DNA of 64,000 nucleotides from Hoylesella marshii DSM 16973 = JCM 13450 (GTDB taxonomy: Bacteria > Bacteroidota > Bacteroidia > Bacteroidales > Bacteroidaceae), in the NCBI RefSeq assembly GCF_000146675.1, contig NZ_GL397214.1:1847081-1911080 (forward strand), read 5' to 3'. The notes under the pieces were generated by a model that saw nothing but the letters and a program-made list of their open reading frames with translations, had not been told where the DNA came from and ran no database searches. Both the position numbers and the translations under genes were made by a program. Each line of letters opens with the position of its first letter. The stretch's first letter is position 1. Of the stretch, positions 8,601 to 16,743 are shown piece by piece.

Positions 8601-9403
8601 ATCGCGGTAATCAATTTCTCGACACGCTTATCAGATACGGACAGCTTTATCAGATGGAGCAAAACGAAGCCCAGAACTCCCTCTTTGGCGGAACTGAAGC
8701 CGTGGAAATCGCTACACCCTCTGTACCTTCTGCTGAGCCATGGAGCCCTCCCGAACGGCTTAATCGCGAGCGCGACCTCGTGGGCATCTACCTCTCGGCA
8801 CATCCCTTAGATGATTTCGGCATGATATTCCACAATCTCTGCAATACCGCCTGCACGGAAGTGGGACAGGACGGTCGACGCGAAGAACTATCCAAGCGCG
8901 ATGAACTCATTTTCGGTGGCATTGTCACCTCTAATAAATCGAAGTTCACCAAGACAGGGAAACCCTGCGGATTCGTGACCCTCGAAGACTTTGAAGGCAG
9001 CGGTGAGCTCGCTTTCTTCGGCGAAGAATGGGGACGCTGGCAGGGCATGCTCATCGAGGGAGCCATCGTTATGATACGTGCCAAGTGTGTGCCCCGGTTC
9101 CGAGATTCCCACCTCTACGACCTCCGAGTGACCGACATACAGTACATGCAGACGGTGAAGGAAACATTGATAGAAACCTTTACCATTGCTATCAACAGCA
9201 TGGCACTCGACGAACCGCTCGTTTCCGACCTTGTAACGCTTATCAACGACAGCCCGGGGAAGACCCGGCTCTGTTTCCAAATCAAAGATGCTGAAAGCAA
9301 CAACGTGATTTCTCTGCGCAGCAAGGCGAAATCAATCGAGATTAAACGTGACCTCATCAGCTTTATCGAACGCAATCCTGCACTCTCCTATAAAATCAAT
9401 TAA
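5687..9403 (+). CDS. dnaE: DNA polymerase III alpha subunit
   Basis: 1238 aa, the replicative polymerase catalytic subunit (DnaE1 type). The N-terminal PHP domain starts at once (H-L-H-V-H-T, residues 6-11), which fixes the start at ATG 5687 although the frame is open from 5489. The catalytic core contains G-P-G-R-G-S-A-A-G-S and, around residues 468-480, P-D-I-D-T-D-F-D-D-D with the metal-binding aspartates. A helix-hairpin-helix region (I-K-G-M-G-D-A-A-A-D-A-I) follows, and an OB-fold lies around residues 1075-1115. No intein or frameshift is seen. It is transcribed alone, divergently from psd, and ends against the convergent hydratase operon. Confidence 0.97.
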   Translation: MQDFVHLHVHTYYSILDGQSSIENLVEKAVANGMKGMAITDHGNMFGTKEFYNYCKGVNARLKAEGKPAFKPIIGCEMYVAHRKKTDKVFEKGDRSGYHLIVLAKNYTGYKNLIKLVSRSWVDGFYMRPRTDREDLERFHEGLIVCSACIAGEVPRKILSGDMEGAREAVEWYHRVFGEDYYLEMQRHEVKDPHVKANRETFPQQQRANKVLLTLGKEYGIKVICTNDAHFVDQENAEAHDHLLCLSTGKDLDDPNRLIYTKQEWFKTREEMNEVFADQPEALTNTLEILDKVEVYSIDSLPIMPFFPIPESFGTEEDIRRRYTKEQLFEEFTRDENGNEILSREEAEQKIEKLGGYDKLYRIKFEADYLAKLAYDGAKPLYGDPLPEEVAERIKFELHIMKTMGFPGYFLIVQDFINSARNNLGVLVGPGRGSAAGSVVAYCLGITKIDPIKYDLLFERFLNPDRISLPDIDTDFDDDGRGKVLEWVEDKYGHDKVAHIITYGTMATKNSIKDVARVERLPLEQANYLCKVIPDRLPDGMKMNLTNAIKAVPELREAEASPDERLSNTMKYAKMLEGTVRGTGIHACGTIICRDAISDWVPVSVAEDKADPGHKLLCTQYDGHVIEETGLIKMDFLGLKTLSILKEAVENIRISTGDVIDLDHIPIDDKLTYQLYCEGRTIGTFQFESAGMQKYLRELQPSVFEDLIAMNALYRPGPMDYIPDFIARKRDNSKIKYDLPCMEKYLKDTYGITVYQEQVMLLSRQLANFTRGQSDTLRKAMGKKQIDKMNHLEGLFYEGGAKNGYPKEVLSKIWEDWKKFASYAFNKSHATCYSWVAFQTAYLKAHYPAEYMAAVMSRNLNNIAEITKFMDECKAMGISTLGPDVNESRQKFSVNKKGEIRFGLAAIKGMGDAAADAIIAERDKNGPFKDVFDVVQRINLNAVNRKALESLVLSGGLDSFRIARESFFAPDNRGNQFLDTLIRYGQLYQMEQNEAQNSLFGGTEAVEIATPSVPSAEPWSPPERLNRERDLVGIYLSAHPLDDFGMIFHNLCNTACTEVGQDGRREELSKRDELIFGGIVTSNKSKFTKTGKPCGFVTLEDFEGSGELAFFGEEWGRWQGMLIEGAIVMIRAKCVPRFRDSHLYDLRVTDIQYMQTVKETLIETFTIAINSMALDEPLVSDLVTLINDSPGKTRLCFQIKDAESNNVISLRSKAKSIEIKRDLISFIERNPALSYKIN

Positions 9404-9410
9404 CCCATTC

Positions 9411-9530
9411 TTTTCTGTTATCAACGAGACGGTTTCTATTCATGCGACAACTGTCTTATTAACAGAAATTCATCCGTTGTTATCTCGGTAATTGTCTTGT
9501 TAACAGAGAATCGCTCGTGTTGACAATGCC
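9411..9530. repeat. Degenerate tandem repeat, about 41-bp period
   Basis: Phrases TGTTATCAACGAGA (9416), TGTCTTATTAACAGA (9452) and TGTCTTGTTAACAGA (9493) recur with 36-41 bp steps between the dnaE stop and the terminator at 9539. Units are only partly similar. The period resembles that of the array at 57771, but the sequence is different. Confidence 0.45.
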
Positions 9531-9538
9531 AGACAAAA

Positions 9539-9570
9539 AAATCTGCCCTTACTCACGCAAGGGCAGATTT
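9539..9570. terminator. Bidirectional terminator between dnaE and the hydratase operon
   Basis: Perfect 12-bp stem AAATCTGCCCTT / AAGGGCAGATTT with an 8-nt loop, preceded by A7 on the plus strand and so followed by a T-run on the minus strand. It sits between convergent genes. Confidence 0.85.
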
Positions 9571-9595
9571 CCTATTCACAACTAAAAGAACGGCA

Positions 9596-10150
9596 TTACT
9601 CTCTGTATTGGGCAACACCGATTTCATACATGTCGTTGCCTTCAGAGTCTATTGCCACAATAACAGGCAGTTCCTCTACCCGTAGTTTTCGGATGGCTTC
9701 GGTGCCGAGTTCGTCAAAAGCGATGACCTCGGCTTCTTTCACGGCCTTTGCCATCAGTGCGGCGGCTCCGCCAATAGCGGCGAAGTAGATGCCGGTATAT
9801 CTCTTCAGAGCCTCGATGACTTCCTTGCTTCGGGAACCTTTACCTATCATGACGCGCAATCCTTCGCGGATGAGCGTGGGTGAATAGGCATCCATGCGTC
9901 CGCCGGTAGTGGGGCCTACGGAACCGATAGGCTGTCCGGGCTTAGCGGGGCAGGGGCCGGCGTAGTAGACAGCTTGTCCGTGGAAGTCGAAAGGCATGGG
10001 TTCGCCGGCATCGAGCATCTCGCAAAGTCGCTTGTGGGCAGCATCGCGTGCTGTGTAGATGGTGCCCGAGATATAAAGCATGTCTCCGGCTTTGAGCGAT
10101 TTTATTTTTTCGTCCGTGAATGGAGCTTCGATGATTCTCTTTGTTTCCAT
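9596..10150 (-). CDS. Class I (Fe-S) fumarate/mesaconate hydratase, beta subunit
   Basis: 184 aa, the size of stand-alone beta subunits of Fe-S hydro-lyases (fumarase, L-tartrate dehydratase, 2-methylmalate dehydratase). Visible family motifs are G-P-T-T-G-G-R-M-D around residues 80-88 and the G-K-G-S-R segment after it. It begins 18 nt after the alpha subunit stop and is the last gene of the operon. Generic fumarase is one reading. Because the operon also holds methylaspartate ammonia-lyase, whose product is mesaconate, hydration of mesaconate to (S)-citramalate (2-methylmalate dehydratase run in reverse, as in Clostridium tetanomorphum) is the more specific inference. Sequence alone cannot separate the two. 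Confidence 0.85.
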   Translation of the reverse strand: METKRIIEAPFTDEKIKSLKAGDMLYISGTIYTARDAAHKRLCEMLDAGEPMPFDFHGQAVYYAGPCPAKPGQPIGSVGPTTGGRMDAYSPTLIREGLRVMIGKGSRSKEVIEALKRYTGIYFAAIGGAAALMAKAVKEAEVIAFDELGTEAIRKLRVEELPVIVAIDSEGNDMYEIGVAQYRE

Positions 10151-10168
10151 AACCGATGTATGTGGAGT

Positions 10169-11011
10169 TTATAAATCGCCTTCGGCGTGGCGCGTGGCGT
10201 GGCAGCCGATGTTTACAGCAATGGGTAAGCCGGCAATATGGGTGGCGTTGGTAAGTATGTTTACAGCCAATGCCGTGGTGGAGCCTCCGAAGCCGCAGGG
10301 GCCGATGCCAAGTTTGTTGATTTCGTTGAGAAGTTCTCTTTCGAGTTGAGCAATGGTGGGGTCGTGGCTCTCGCTGCCGACGGGTCTGAGCAAGGCTTTC
10401 TTGCTGAGGTAGGCGGCGCGTTCCATCGTGCCTCCGATGCCGATGCCCACGATGATGGGTGGGCAGGGATTGCCGCCGGCATGACGTATAGTGTCGATAA
10501 CAAACTTCTTGATACCCGCGATGCCGGCACTGGGGGTGAGCATTTGCAATCCGCTCTTGTTCTCGCTGCCGAATCCTTTGGGGGAGACGGTGATGTGGAA
10601 CCGGTCGCCGGGCACCATTTCGTAGTGGATGATGGCGGGTGTATTGTCGGTGGTGTTCACGCGGTCGATGGGGTCGCGCACCACGGATTTGCGCAGATAG
10701 CCCTTGCTGTAGCCCTGACGGACGCCTTGGTTGATGGCATCTTCGATAAATCCGCCAGTGATATGTACATCTTGTCCCATCTCAATGAAGACGACGGTCA
10801 TGCCGGTGTCTTGGCACATGGGGCATTGCTCGTTTTTAGCGATGTCGGCATTCTGGATGATAGTGCCGATAATCTGACGTGCCAGCGGCGATTTCTCCAC
10901 GTTGGAACGTTCGACAAGACGAGTGTAAATATCGCGGGAGAGCACGTAGCACGCCTCGATGCAGAGACGCTCTACCAACTCGGTAATCTTGGCTGCTTCT
11001 ATTTCTCTCAT
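10169..11011 (-). CDS. Class I (Fe-S) fumarate/mesaconate hydratase, alpha subunit
   Basis: 280 aa, typical of the alpha chain that carries the oxygen-sensitive [4Fe-4S] cluster. Candidate cluster cysteines are in C-P-M-C-Q-D-T-G (about residues 63-70) and G-I-G-P-C-G-F-G-G near the C-terminus; G-I-G-I-G-G-T is also conserved in the family. Its ATG directly follows the stop of the P-loop gene with no gap, and the beta subunit follows. The pair forms the active hydro-lyase. Substrate is probably mesaconate from the upstream ammonia-lyase, with fumarate as the alternative. Confidence 0.87.
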   Translation of the reverse strand: MREIEAAKITELVERLCIEACYVLSRDIYTRLVERSNVEKSPLARQIIGTIIQNADIAKNEQCPMCQDTGMTVVFIEMGQDVHITGGFIEDAINQGVRQGYSKGYLRKSVVRDPIDRVNTTDNTPAIIHYEMVPGDRFHITVSPKGFGSENKSGLQMLTPSAGIAGIKKFVIDTIRHAGGNPCPPIIVGIGIGGTMERAAYLSKKALLRPVGSESHDPTIAQLERELLNEINKLGIGPCGFGGSTTALAVNILTNATHIAGLPIAVNIGCHATRHAEGDL

Positions 11012-11956
11012 TTAGCTGTTTCTTGTGAGGAAGTATTGGGTGTTCCGGTTCCGAATGTTTTCGCAATTGTTGTCTACCAATCCGATGAGGCAGTAGGTTT
11101 TTGTCTCCTCGTCGTACATGAGTTCTTTAACGAGTGAGAAGTCTTGTATCTCGGCAGTGTTCTTCACCTGCAAGCGAGGGCCGTCGCAATCTACGATGCG
11201 CTCACCTATCTTGATGTGTTCCTCGTCGTAGTAGGAGATAGGCTGCTTTTCGGCAATCACGGCCTTTACGTCTTCTTCGAGGCGGGAGATGTCGATGTCT
11301 TCCTGCTTGTAAAATTTCATGACGAAGCCGTTTCTGATGTCGGAAAAGAAGTAATGGTCGTGGTCAAGTCCATATTTCTCTTCCAAGATAAAGCGGGTGA
11401 TTTCTTCCGCAGAGTGCGCCATCTTTCGGTACTTCAGCGATTTGTGCACAATCTCGTAAATGCTTTCGGGTAAAGGTCCGAACATGGAAGGGCGGGTGAC
11501 GATAATCTCTTCGCCGATGCCCACGATGAGGTCAGCGTTACGTCCGAGGGTGGCGTGCAATAGGTTGAAGTGTTCGATGATGACACGCTTGTTGTGTTCG
11601 AGCAGCGTTTTCACGAACTCGGCAATCTCCCACATCTGCATGAACCCGTTGAGAAAACGTATGTCGAGATGGAACGAGGAGGCTTCTCTCACCTCATGCA
11701 GGGCGATGGTATCGCGTGCTAACATGATTTTACGTGGGTTGATAACGTCATCGTCGTTGGATAACTCCAGCCCGGGAAACATACCCTTAATGAGCGACGA
11801 TTTACCGGAGCCTGCATCGCCCACAATACCAATGAGCCGGTCGGAATAGGCTAAGTGCCGTTGTGAGATGTGGTCGCCTAAAAAGATGAGACGTTCCTTG
11901 CCGCGCGGCGCAAAATACTGCGAGGCAATGCGGTATTGCTGAATGGGGTTAATCAT
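11012..11956 (-). CDS. P-loop ATPase of the glutamate-mutase operon, function unknown
   Basis: 314 aa. A Walker A motif G-D-A-G-S-G-K-S-S is at about residues 47-55, preceded by a strand (R-L-I-G-I-V) and followed by L-S-N-D-D-D-V-I-N-P. A hydrophobic strand with acid (R-V-I-I-E-H-F) may be Walker B. Residues from about 200 onward form a separate domain with several Cys, His and acidic residues (H-D-H-Y-F-F-S-D, V-D-C-D-G-P-R). That part may correspond to the tRNA-synthetase 'second additional domain' mentioned for similar proteins, but I cannot confirm this. It abuts the hydratase alpha gene and lies between it and DUF4387. A chaperone, kinase or activation role for the operon enzymes is a guess. 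Confidence 0.7.
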   Translation of the reverse strand: MINPIQQYRIASQYFAPRGKERLIFLGDHISQRHLAYSDRLIGIVGDAGSGKSSLIKGMFPGLELSNDDDVINPRKIMLARDTIALHEVREASSFHLDIRFLNGFMQMWEIAEFVKTLLEHNKRVIIEHFNLLHATLGRNADLIVGIGEEIIVTRPSMFGPLPESIYEIVHKSLKYRKMAHSAEEITRFILEEKYGLDHDHYFFSDIRNGFVMKFYKQEDIDISRLEEDVKAVIAEKQPISYYDEEHIKIGERIVDCDGPRLQVKNTAEIQDFSLVKELMYDEETKTYCLIGLVDNNCENIRNRNTQYFLTRNS

Positions 11957-11980
11957 ACGGAAGCGGTAAAACTAAGAGAG

Positions 11981-12036
11981 AAGGCTCTCCACCCGCGCTG
12001 CCGGAGACATGAGCCGGCAACACAGGGAAGAGCCTT
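11981..12036 (-). promoter_or_regulatory. Intra-operon RNA hairpin after DUF4387
   Basis: Outer stem AAGGCTCT / AGAGCCTT (11981-11988 with 12029-12036) encloses an inner stem TGCCGG / CCGGCA. It begins 6 nt after the DUF4387 stop and ends about 25 nt before the P-loop gene start. There is no T-run, so an RNA-stability or partial-termination element is more likely than a full terminator. Confidence 0.55.
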
Positions 12037-12041
12037 GCTCA

Positions 12042-12362
12042 TTACATTTCAAACGAACTTTTCATCAAAGGCACATGCTGTTGTGCACCATACACATCGG
12101 TCTCGCCCAACGCTCCCGAGGGGATGGGGCGTACGATGGTAATCTTAATAGCCTTAGCAGGGTCGAAATGTACGATATTGATGATGTCGGACTCCTTGAT
12201 TTTGTATAAGGCGGCAAACATCTTCTCATTGAAAATCTTGGCGGCCTTTACTTTGTTGTATGTCTCGAAGTCTTTGAAGATAACGTCGAAAGTCAGTTCG
12301 TAAGGTCCTGAATTCTTGCTGCGGATGACAGAAGCTACGTCTATCAAATTATACTTTGCCAT
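12042..12362 (-). CDS. DUF4387 family protein
   Basis: 106 aa, full family length, starting M-A-K-Y-N-L-I-D-V-A and containing R-S-K-N-S-G-P-Y-E-L-T-F-D and the late motif I-P-S-G-A-L-G-E-T-D-V-Y-G-A-Q-Q-H. DUF4387 has no established activity; its members are usually encoded directly after an AtuA-family protein, as here (12 nt gap). The two probably act as one enzyme or subunit pair. Context suggests a step acting on a branched C5 dicarboxylate or its derivative. No membrane segment or signal is seen. Confidence 0.85.
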   Translation of the reverse strand: MAKYNLIDVASVIRSKNSGPYELTFDVIFKDFETYNKVKAAKIFNEKMFAALYKIKESDIINIVHFDPAKAIKITIVRPIPSGALGETDVYGAQQHVPLMKSSFEM

Positions 12363-12374
12363 AATCGTTTTCGT

Positions 12375-13754
12375 TTAACGGTTGCTTACTCCTTTATTGA
12401 ATGTAACGTATTCTATCGGGAACAGGCTCACGGGGTCGTCTACCTGCAAGAGGTGATAGATGTTGAACTCGTAGACCTCGCCCATCTTGCAGTCTGACGG
12501 CGAGAAGGGAAATGCCAGATTGCCGGCTGTGGAGATACGTCCTTCGTAGCCGAAGTGAAGCATTGTGCTGCGGGCAAAGCTGCAGATGGTGTTAGCCGTC
12601 TCTTGTGTGTCGGCCACGGCCTCGATAATGATGAGCAGTTCGTCGGAGTGAGATTCTTCTGCCCCCTCAAACATAGCCATGACACCTTTCTTCCCATATA
12701 TCTTGAAATCGAGGAAGAAGTCGGTGATGCCGTATTTTTCGAAGTTGTTTTCCACGCGTTCTCTGACGCTCTTGATAATGCTGTCTATCTTTGAAATCAT
12801 CACAGGGTCTTTCACGGCGGCCGGTGACATGGTGCGGAAACCTACGCGGCGCACACCCTCGAGCTTCACGAAATATTGTTCGGTGGGTACGAACTTACTA
12901 CCGGAAACGCGCACCTTGTTGTCGTCTATCTGCTCGAATTTAGATTCATGCAGGTCGATAGCACCGCCGGGGCCAGGCAGAACATAAGGATTGGTCTTTT
13001 CATATAAGGTGTGAGCAGCAATAGACAACGTTGTGCACTTGCGCAGGGGAGACAGCGGCTCAAGCACGAAGTCATCTTTGTGCAGATAGCCGAACATGCA
13101 GTCGCTTCCGCTTCCGGGCAATGCACAGATGGCTGCACACTCCAGAATCTTACCCAGATGGATGGCCAAGCCTTTGTTGAAACCTTCTTTGACGGCGAGG
13201 GCAGCAAACACGGAGGGGTCGTAGGAACGGCCGGCAATGATAACATCGGCACCTTCTTCGAGGGCTTTGATGTAGGGCTGTTCGCCGATTTGCGCCACGA
13301 TGTGCACTGCCTCGTCTACGTCTTTCTCCTGAATAGGCTTGGCCGGTGCTAATGGTGTCACCTTGCCTTGGCGCAGGTTTTCTTTTATAAAATCTTTGTC
13401 GAACTCGGACTGGATAACCGCCAACTTGAACGAGAGGCCTTTTTCGTGGGCAATCTCTTTCACGATGTCGATAACAAACTCCACGTGCGGTCTTGCACCA
13501 CTTCCGCCCGCGGTTCCCACGATGACAGGTATCTTTGCCTCAATGCCGGCCGGTATCATGATTTCGAGGTCGCGTTTCACCGAGTTACGGTCGGTGAACG
13601 ATTTGCCGGCACCTAAATAATAAGGGCCGGGGTCTGACGAACCGGCATCGACGGCAATCACATGCGGATTGCGTTTCATTCCTTCAACAAACGATTCGAG
13701 CGGGAAACCGTATCCCAAAATCGCTGTCGGGGAAAGTATTCTCATTTCTTCCAT
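12375..13754 (-). CDS. AtuA family protein (acyclic terpene utilization-like)
   Basis: 459 aa, cytoplasmic. It matches the AtuA family by its opening (R-I-L-S-P-T-A-I-L-G-Y-G-F), the D-A-G-S-S-D-P-G-P-Y-Y-L-G-A-G segment around residues 36-50, G-T-A-G-G-S-G-A-R-P-H, and A-G-R-S-Y-D-P-S-V-F-A-A. AtuA in pseudomonads belongs to citronellol/geraniol catabolism, but its reaction is not established, and many homologues sit in unrelated acid-degradation clusters. Here it forms a pair with DUF4387 within a glutamate-to-mesaconate operon. It could catalyse an isomerisation, racemisation or lyase step after citramalate, where no citramalate lyase is found; that is inference. Internal start at M4 is also possible. 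Confidence 0.83.
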   Translation of the reverse strand: MEEMRILSPTAILGYGFPLESFVEGMKRNPHVIAVDAGSSDPGPYYLGAGKSFTDRNSVKRDLEIMIPAGIEAKIPVIVGTAGGSGARPHVEFVIDIVKEIAHEKGLSFKLAVIQSEFDKDFIKENLRQGKVTPLAPAKPIQEKDVDEAVHIVAQIGEQPYIKALEEGADVIIAGRSYDPSVFAALAVKEGFNKGLAIHLGKILECAAICALPGSGSDCMFGYLHKDDFVLEPLSPLRKCTTLSIAAHTLYEKTNPYVLPGPGGAIDLHESKFEQIDDNKVRVSGSKFVPTEQYFVKLEGVRRVGFRTMSPAAVKDPVMISKIDSIIKSVRERVENNFEKYGITDFFLDFKIYGKKGVMAMFEGAEESHSDELLIIIEAVADTQETANTICSFARSTMLHFGYEGRISTAGNLAFPFSPSDCKMGEVYEFNIYHLLQVDDPVSLFPIEYVTFNKGVSNR

Positions 13755-13824
13755 AATATACGTTTTAAACCTCGGTATCTACGAACTTCCCGAGGGAGTG
13801 AATATCTGATATGAATGTTTCGTT

Positions 13825-14004
13825 AAATCCAAATCCGGTCATGAGACCTAAGAATGGTTGCATCTGCTGATTTTCGGCTTTTACCGGTCATTAGTCATTT
13901 ATTTTTGGCTTATAGAGTCCCGGCGACCTATAAATAATTTATTTCTGACTTCCGTTTATTCACAATTGCTTATTTTTTAGGTCTCATGACCGAGATTTGG
14001 GGTT
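13825..14004. repeat. Inverted-repeat element between mal and atuA
   Basis: Arms of about 27 nt: the left contains CCGGTCATGAGACCTAA (13835-13851), the right TTAGGTCTCATGACCGAG with GATTTGG beyond it (from 13978). They enclose about 125 bp of A/T-rich sequence in an otherwise tightly packed operon. A single related arm (TCGGTCATGAGAACTTG) occurs at about 26579. It may be a small mobile element or an mRNA hairpin that tunes expression of the downstream half of the operon. Confidence 0.7.
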
Positions 14005-14009
14005 ATGTA

Positions 14010-15248
14010 TTATTTCGTTAATGCCAAGATGCGGCTCATTTCGTTGAACACAATCATATAGCCTTCGTCGACACCCATACCCGGTTTGGCCAGATATTGT
14101 ACAGGCGATGTAGCCATGGCGATGTGGGCACATACTTCAGCTGAGCGATTGGTCTCATTGCAGGTTCCACCGAGGTATGCCCCCATTTGGTTCTTTTTGC
14201 AATAGATAACGGCTTCGATAGCATTGTTGATACCGCCGAGGTCGGGTGTTTTGATTTGTGCCATGTGTCCGGCTTTCTGCTCGGTGAAGTCTTTGATGTC
14301 TTCTAAGGTGTTGCACCATTCGTCGGCTACGATTTCAGCATCGATACCATCTCTGTCCATAGCTGCACGAATGGCAGCGAGCGCCTTGATTTGTGCCTGT
14401 TTCTCACCCATATCAACGGGGCCTTCTACCCGCAGGTGGAATGGTTTGGCTATCTCTGCCACTTCGCCGATATACTTGGCGATGGCTTCGAAGTCGTTGT
14501 TGAAAACGATGCCCAAGGTGCCATATACGTCGATGTGAAGTGTGGGATTGTAGCTTTCACAGGGGCGCAGTTTGATGATTCGATTTCTCAGCCATTCAAT
14601 GTACTCCTTGATTTTCTCGCCTTTCAGACCCACTTTTGTTTCCACGTGATTGAAGAGCGCATGGGGTAAAACGTCGGCTTCTTTCATAATCATCTTGTCG
14701 GCATTCAGATAGCGGTCATCGCCCGACTGAGAAAAAATAGGGATGATGCTGTTAGAAAGTTTCGTACCATATTCCTCTGCTATCACCTCGGCCATCAACT
14801 TAGATTGGCTCTTGGCCACAGCATCGAGACAGGCCTGCGTCACACCGTAACGGATTGCCGTATGATAAATCTTGCCGGTAGAGGGGCTCACCGTTTTGTC
14901 CACGATGTCTGCCATCTTCCTGAATGAAGAGATTTCCTTGCCTTCATAGAGAGGAGCAATCTCTTTTTCTATCACGGGAATGAAGTCGGCGGCGAGGAAA
15001 AGAGGGTCGCGACCGCCGGCACCGGAGTATTGCACTGCAGCACAATCGCCGTGGGCGATGACTCCGTTTTCTAAAATAAACATCACGCTGATAGACTCAC
15101 CGGCCTGTCTTACGGACGTGAAACCTTGTGTCATCGGCTTTCCTTCGTAGAAAGCACCGTCATTCTTTGCGCCGGCTTTGATGGCTTTTTGGTCATCAAA
15201 GAAGAAGCCTGTCTTGCCAGGGGCGCATACCACTTTCTTAATCTTCAT
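14010..15248 (-). CDS. mal: Methylaspartate ammonia-lyase
   Basis: 412 aa, enolase-superfamily enzyme converting (2S,3S)-3-methylaspartate to mesaconate and ammonia. By residue count the key positions match the Clostridium tetanomorphum enzyme with a +2 offset: His196 (P-H-A-L-F-N), metal ligands Asp240 (H-I-D-V-Y-G), Glu275 (R-V-E-G-P-V-D) and Asp309 (V-A-D-E-W), and catalytic Lys333 (Q-I-K-T-P-D-L-G-G), corresponding to H194, D238, E273, D307 and K331. The enzyme is therefore expected to be active. It follows glmE by 13 nt. Downstream, an inverted-repeat element separates it from atuA. Confidence 0.96.
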   Translation of the reverse strand: MKIKKVVCAPGKTGFFFDDQKAIKAGAKNDGAFYEGKPMTQGFTSVRQAGESISVMFILENGVIAHGDCAAVQYSGAGGRDPLFLAADFIPVIEKEIAPLYEGKEISSFRKMADIVDKTVSPSTGKIYHTAIRYGVTQACLDAVAKSQSKLMAEVIAEEYGTKLSNSIIPIFSQSGDDRYLNADKMIMKEADVLPHALFNHVETKVGLKGEKIKEYIEWLRNRIIKLRPCESYNPTLHIDVYGTLGIVFNNDFEAIAKYIGEVAEIAKPFHLRVEGPVDMGEKQAQIKALAAIRAAMDRDGIDAEIVADEWCNTLEDIKDFTEQKAGHMAQIKTPDLGGINNAIEAVIYCKKNQMGAYLGGTCNETNRSAEVCAHIAMATSPVQYLAKPGMGVDEGYMIVFNEMSRILALTK

Positions 15249-15261
15249 GTTCAGAATATAT

Positions 15262-16725
15262 TTAATCGTTAATGTTTCTCGGACGTCCTACTAAGTGTCC
15301 CTTACCAATGGCATATACATCATCAATGACCATCTGGAAACTGACGGGACGGTTCTCGTAGCGGGCGCGTTCTTCTAACTTGTTCTTGTGGAAGTCTACC
15401 AAGTCTTGTGAGAGAGGCATGTTGCCCAGATTCAGTAGGCGGATAGCACCCGTATTATCGCGTGCCGGCATCACTTTGCCGGCGTTGAATTTGCTGGGTG
15501 CAAAAGGTATATCAATGACACCGGCCTCAATAGCGGCCACAGTACCTACGGCATAGTCGCCCTTGCCCAACTCTTCCACTTTGTCGAGGATGCATTTCAT
15601 TTCCGCCATGATGATTTCGCTCTCGGCAACCACAGCAGGAATTTCCCGGAAGCATTGGTCTTTTAGCATGTTGATAACTTGCTTTGTTGCACGCAGACCA
15701 GCAGCATTGGCCTCTTTTGTGGGAATACCCATGGCTTCGTGCGGAGTCTTCACAATGACTTTCGTTGCCTTTGCCAATGCTGCAGCGGCAGCACCCCATG
15801 AGATGACGCCAAACGATTTTGCCTCGTCTTGCGGGAATCCACCCATCCATTGGTGAAAGACGGTGGTGATACGGGCATCCGTAAACCCAAAGCGGTCTAA
15901 GTATTGGCGTGTCATGATATCAAGAGCGCGGATGGCTGCAACGTCCTGTATCAAGTTTCCGCACTGCCCGTAGCCCACGGTCAAGTCTTTTACACCTTGT
16001 GTAGCGGCGAGCAATCCTTCTATCACGGCTACGGCATTTGAAATACATGGGGGGATAAGTGTACCTGTAAGTGGGCCGAACGGCTCTCGGTTGATAGATA
16101 CACCGGCCTCTTGATACATTCCCACCAGACGGTCGGTATATTGCCAATGGGCAATGGTCTGATCGATGGGATGTGCTTTAGAATAAGGTATGTTGTAAGA
16201 TATTCCACCGCCTTCAAACGAGGTGAAACCGCCTGCAATAGAAATTTCGGTCAGCAAACGGGCATCGGGCGTTCCATGGCGTACCTGAACGGGATTCTTC
16301 AGTGCCGAAGTCACGCTGCGACAGATGTCTACACCGTAGTTTACGATAGGGAAACCATTGAGCATGGAGCGGTTGGTCTCGCGGCTCTTCTGGATGCCTA
16401 TCTCTGCTTCCTTATATCGGTTCAGACGCGTATAGCTGTCTACGGTAGAAGGAAGGAGGTCGGCCTCTCCTTCTTCCTCAAGGAATTGCAGTAACTGTTT
16501 ATGTTCTTCGGGTAGCGCTACACCTGCGCGTGGCTGTATCAGTGTGGTTTTATCCTCGACAGCCTTGGTTAGCTTTGCCGAAAACCGCTTTTCAGGTGCA
16601 ATACTTTTCTGATAGGCAACAGCCTCGTCAAAGTCCACGCCTTTACCTGTCTCCCATTGAGATAGTACTTCTTTTCTCTCTGCGAAGAACTTTTCGTCGG
16701 AGAGTTTTTGATTCTTTAATTCCAT
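15262..16725 (-). CDS. glmE: Glutamate mutase (methylaspartate mutase) large subunit E
   Basis: 487 aa, close to known E subunits. It forms the TIM-barrel component that, with the B12-binding S subunit, rearranges L-glutamate to L-threo-3-methylaspartate using adenosylcobalamin. Recognisable stretches are [27 protein letters not shown] and F-H-Q-W-M-G-G-F-P, typical of the substrate and arginine-binding regions. It lies between glmL (18 nt) and mal (13 nt). No frameshift or missing region is seen. Confidence 0.96.
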   Translation of the reverse strand: MELKNQKLSDEKFFAERKEVLSQWETGKGVDFDEAVAYQKSIAPEKRFSAKLTKAVEDKTTLIQPRAGVALPEEHKQLLQFLEEEGEADLLPSTVDSYTRLNRYKEAEIGIQKSRETNRSMLNGFPIVNYGVDICRSVTSALKNPVQVRHGTPDARLLTEISIAGGFTSFEGGGISYNIPYSKAHPIDQTIAHWQYTDRLVGMYQEAGVSINREPFGPLTGTLIPPCISNAVAVIEGLLAATQGVKDLTVGYGQCGNLIQDVAAIRALDIMTRQYLDRFGFTDARITTVFHQWMGGFPQDEAKSFGVISWGAAAAALAKATKVIVKTPHEAMGIPTKEANAAGLRATKQVINMLKDQCFREIPAVVAESEIIMAEMKCILDKVEELGKGDYAVGTVAAIEAGVIDIPFAPSKFNAGKVMPARDNTGAIRLLNLGNMPLSQDLVDFHKNKLEERARYENRPVSFQMVIDDVYAIGKGHLVGRPRNIND

Positions 16726-16743
16726 TGTGATGAGAAGAATGTA

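Noticed and set aside
7781..8803. 340-codon open frame on the minus strand
   Set aside because: Shadow of dnaE, whose motifs and length are unambiguous.
10238..11137. 299-codon open frame on the plus strand
   Set aside because: Opposite the hydratase alpha subunit; low complexity and no family resemblance.
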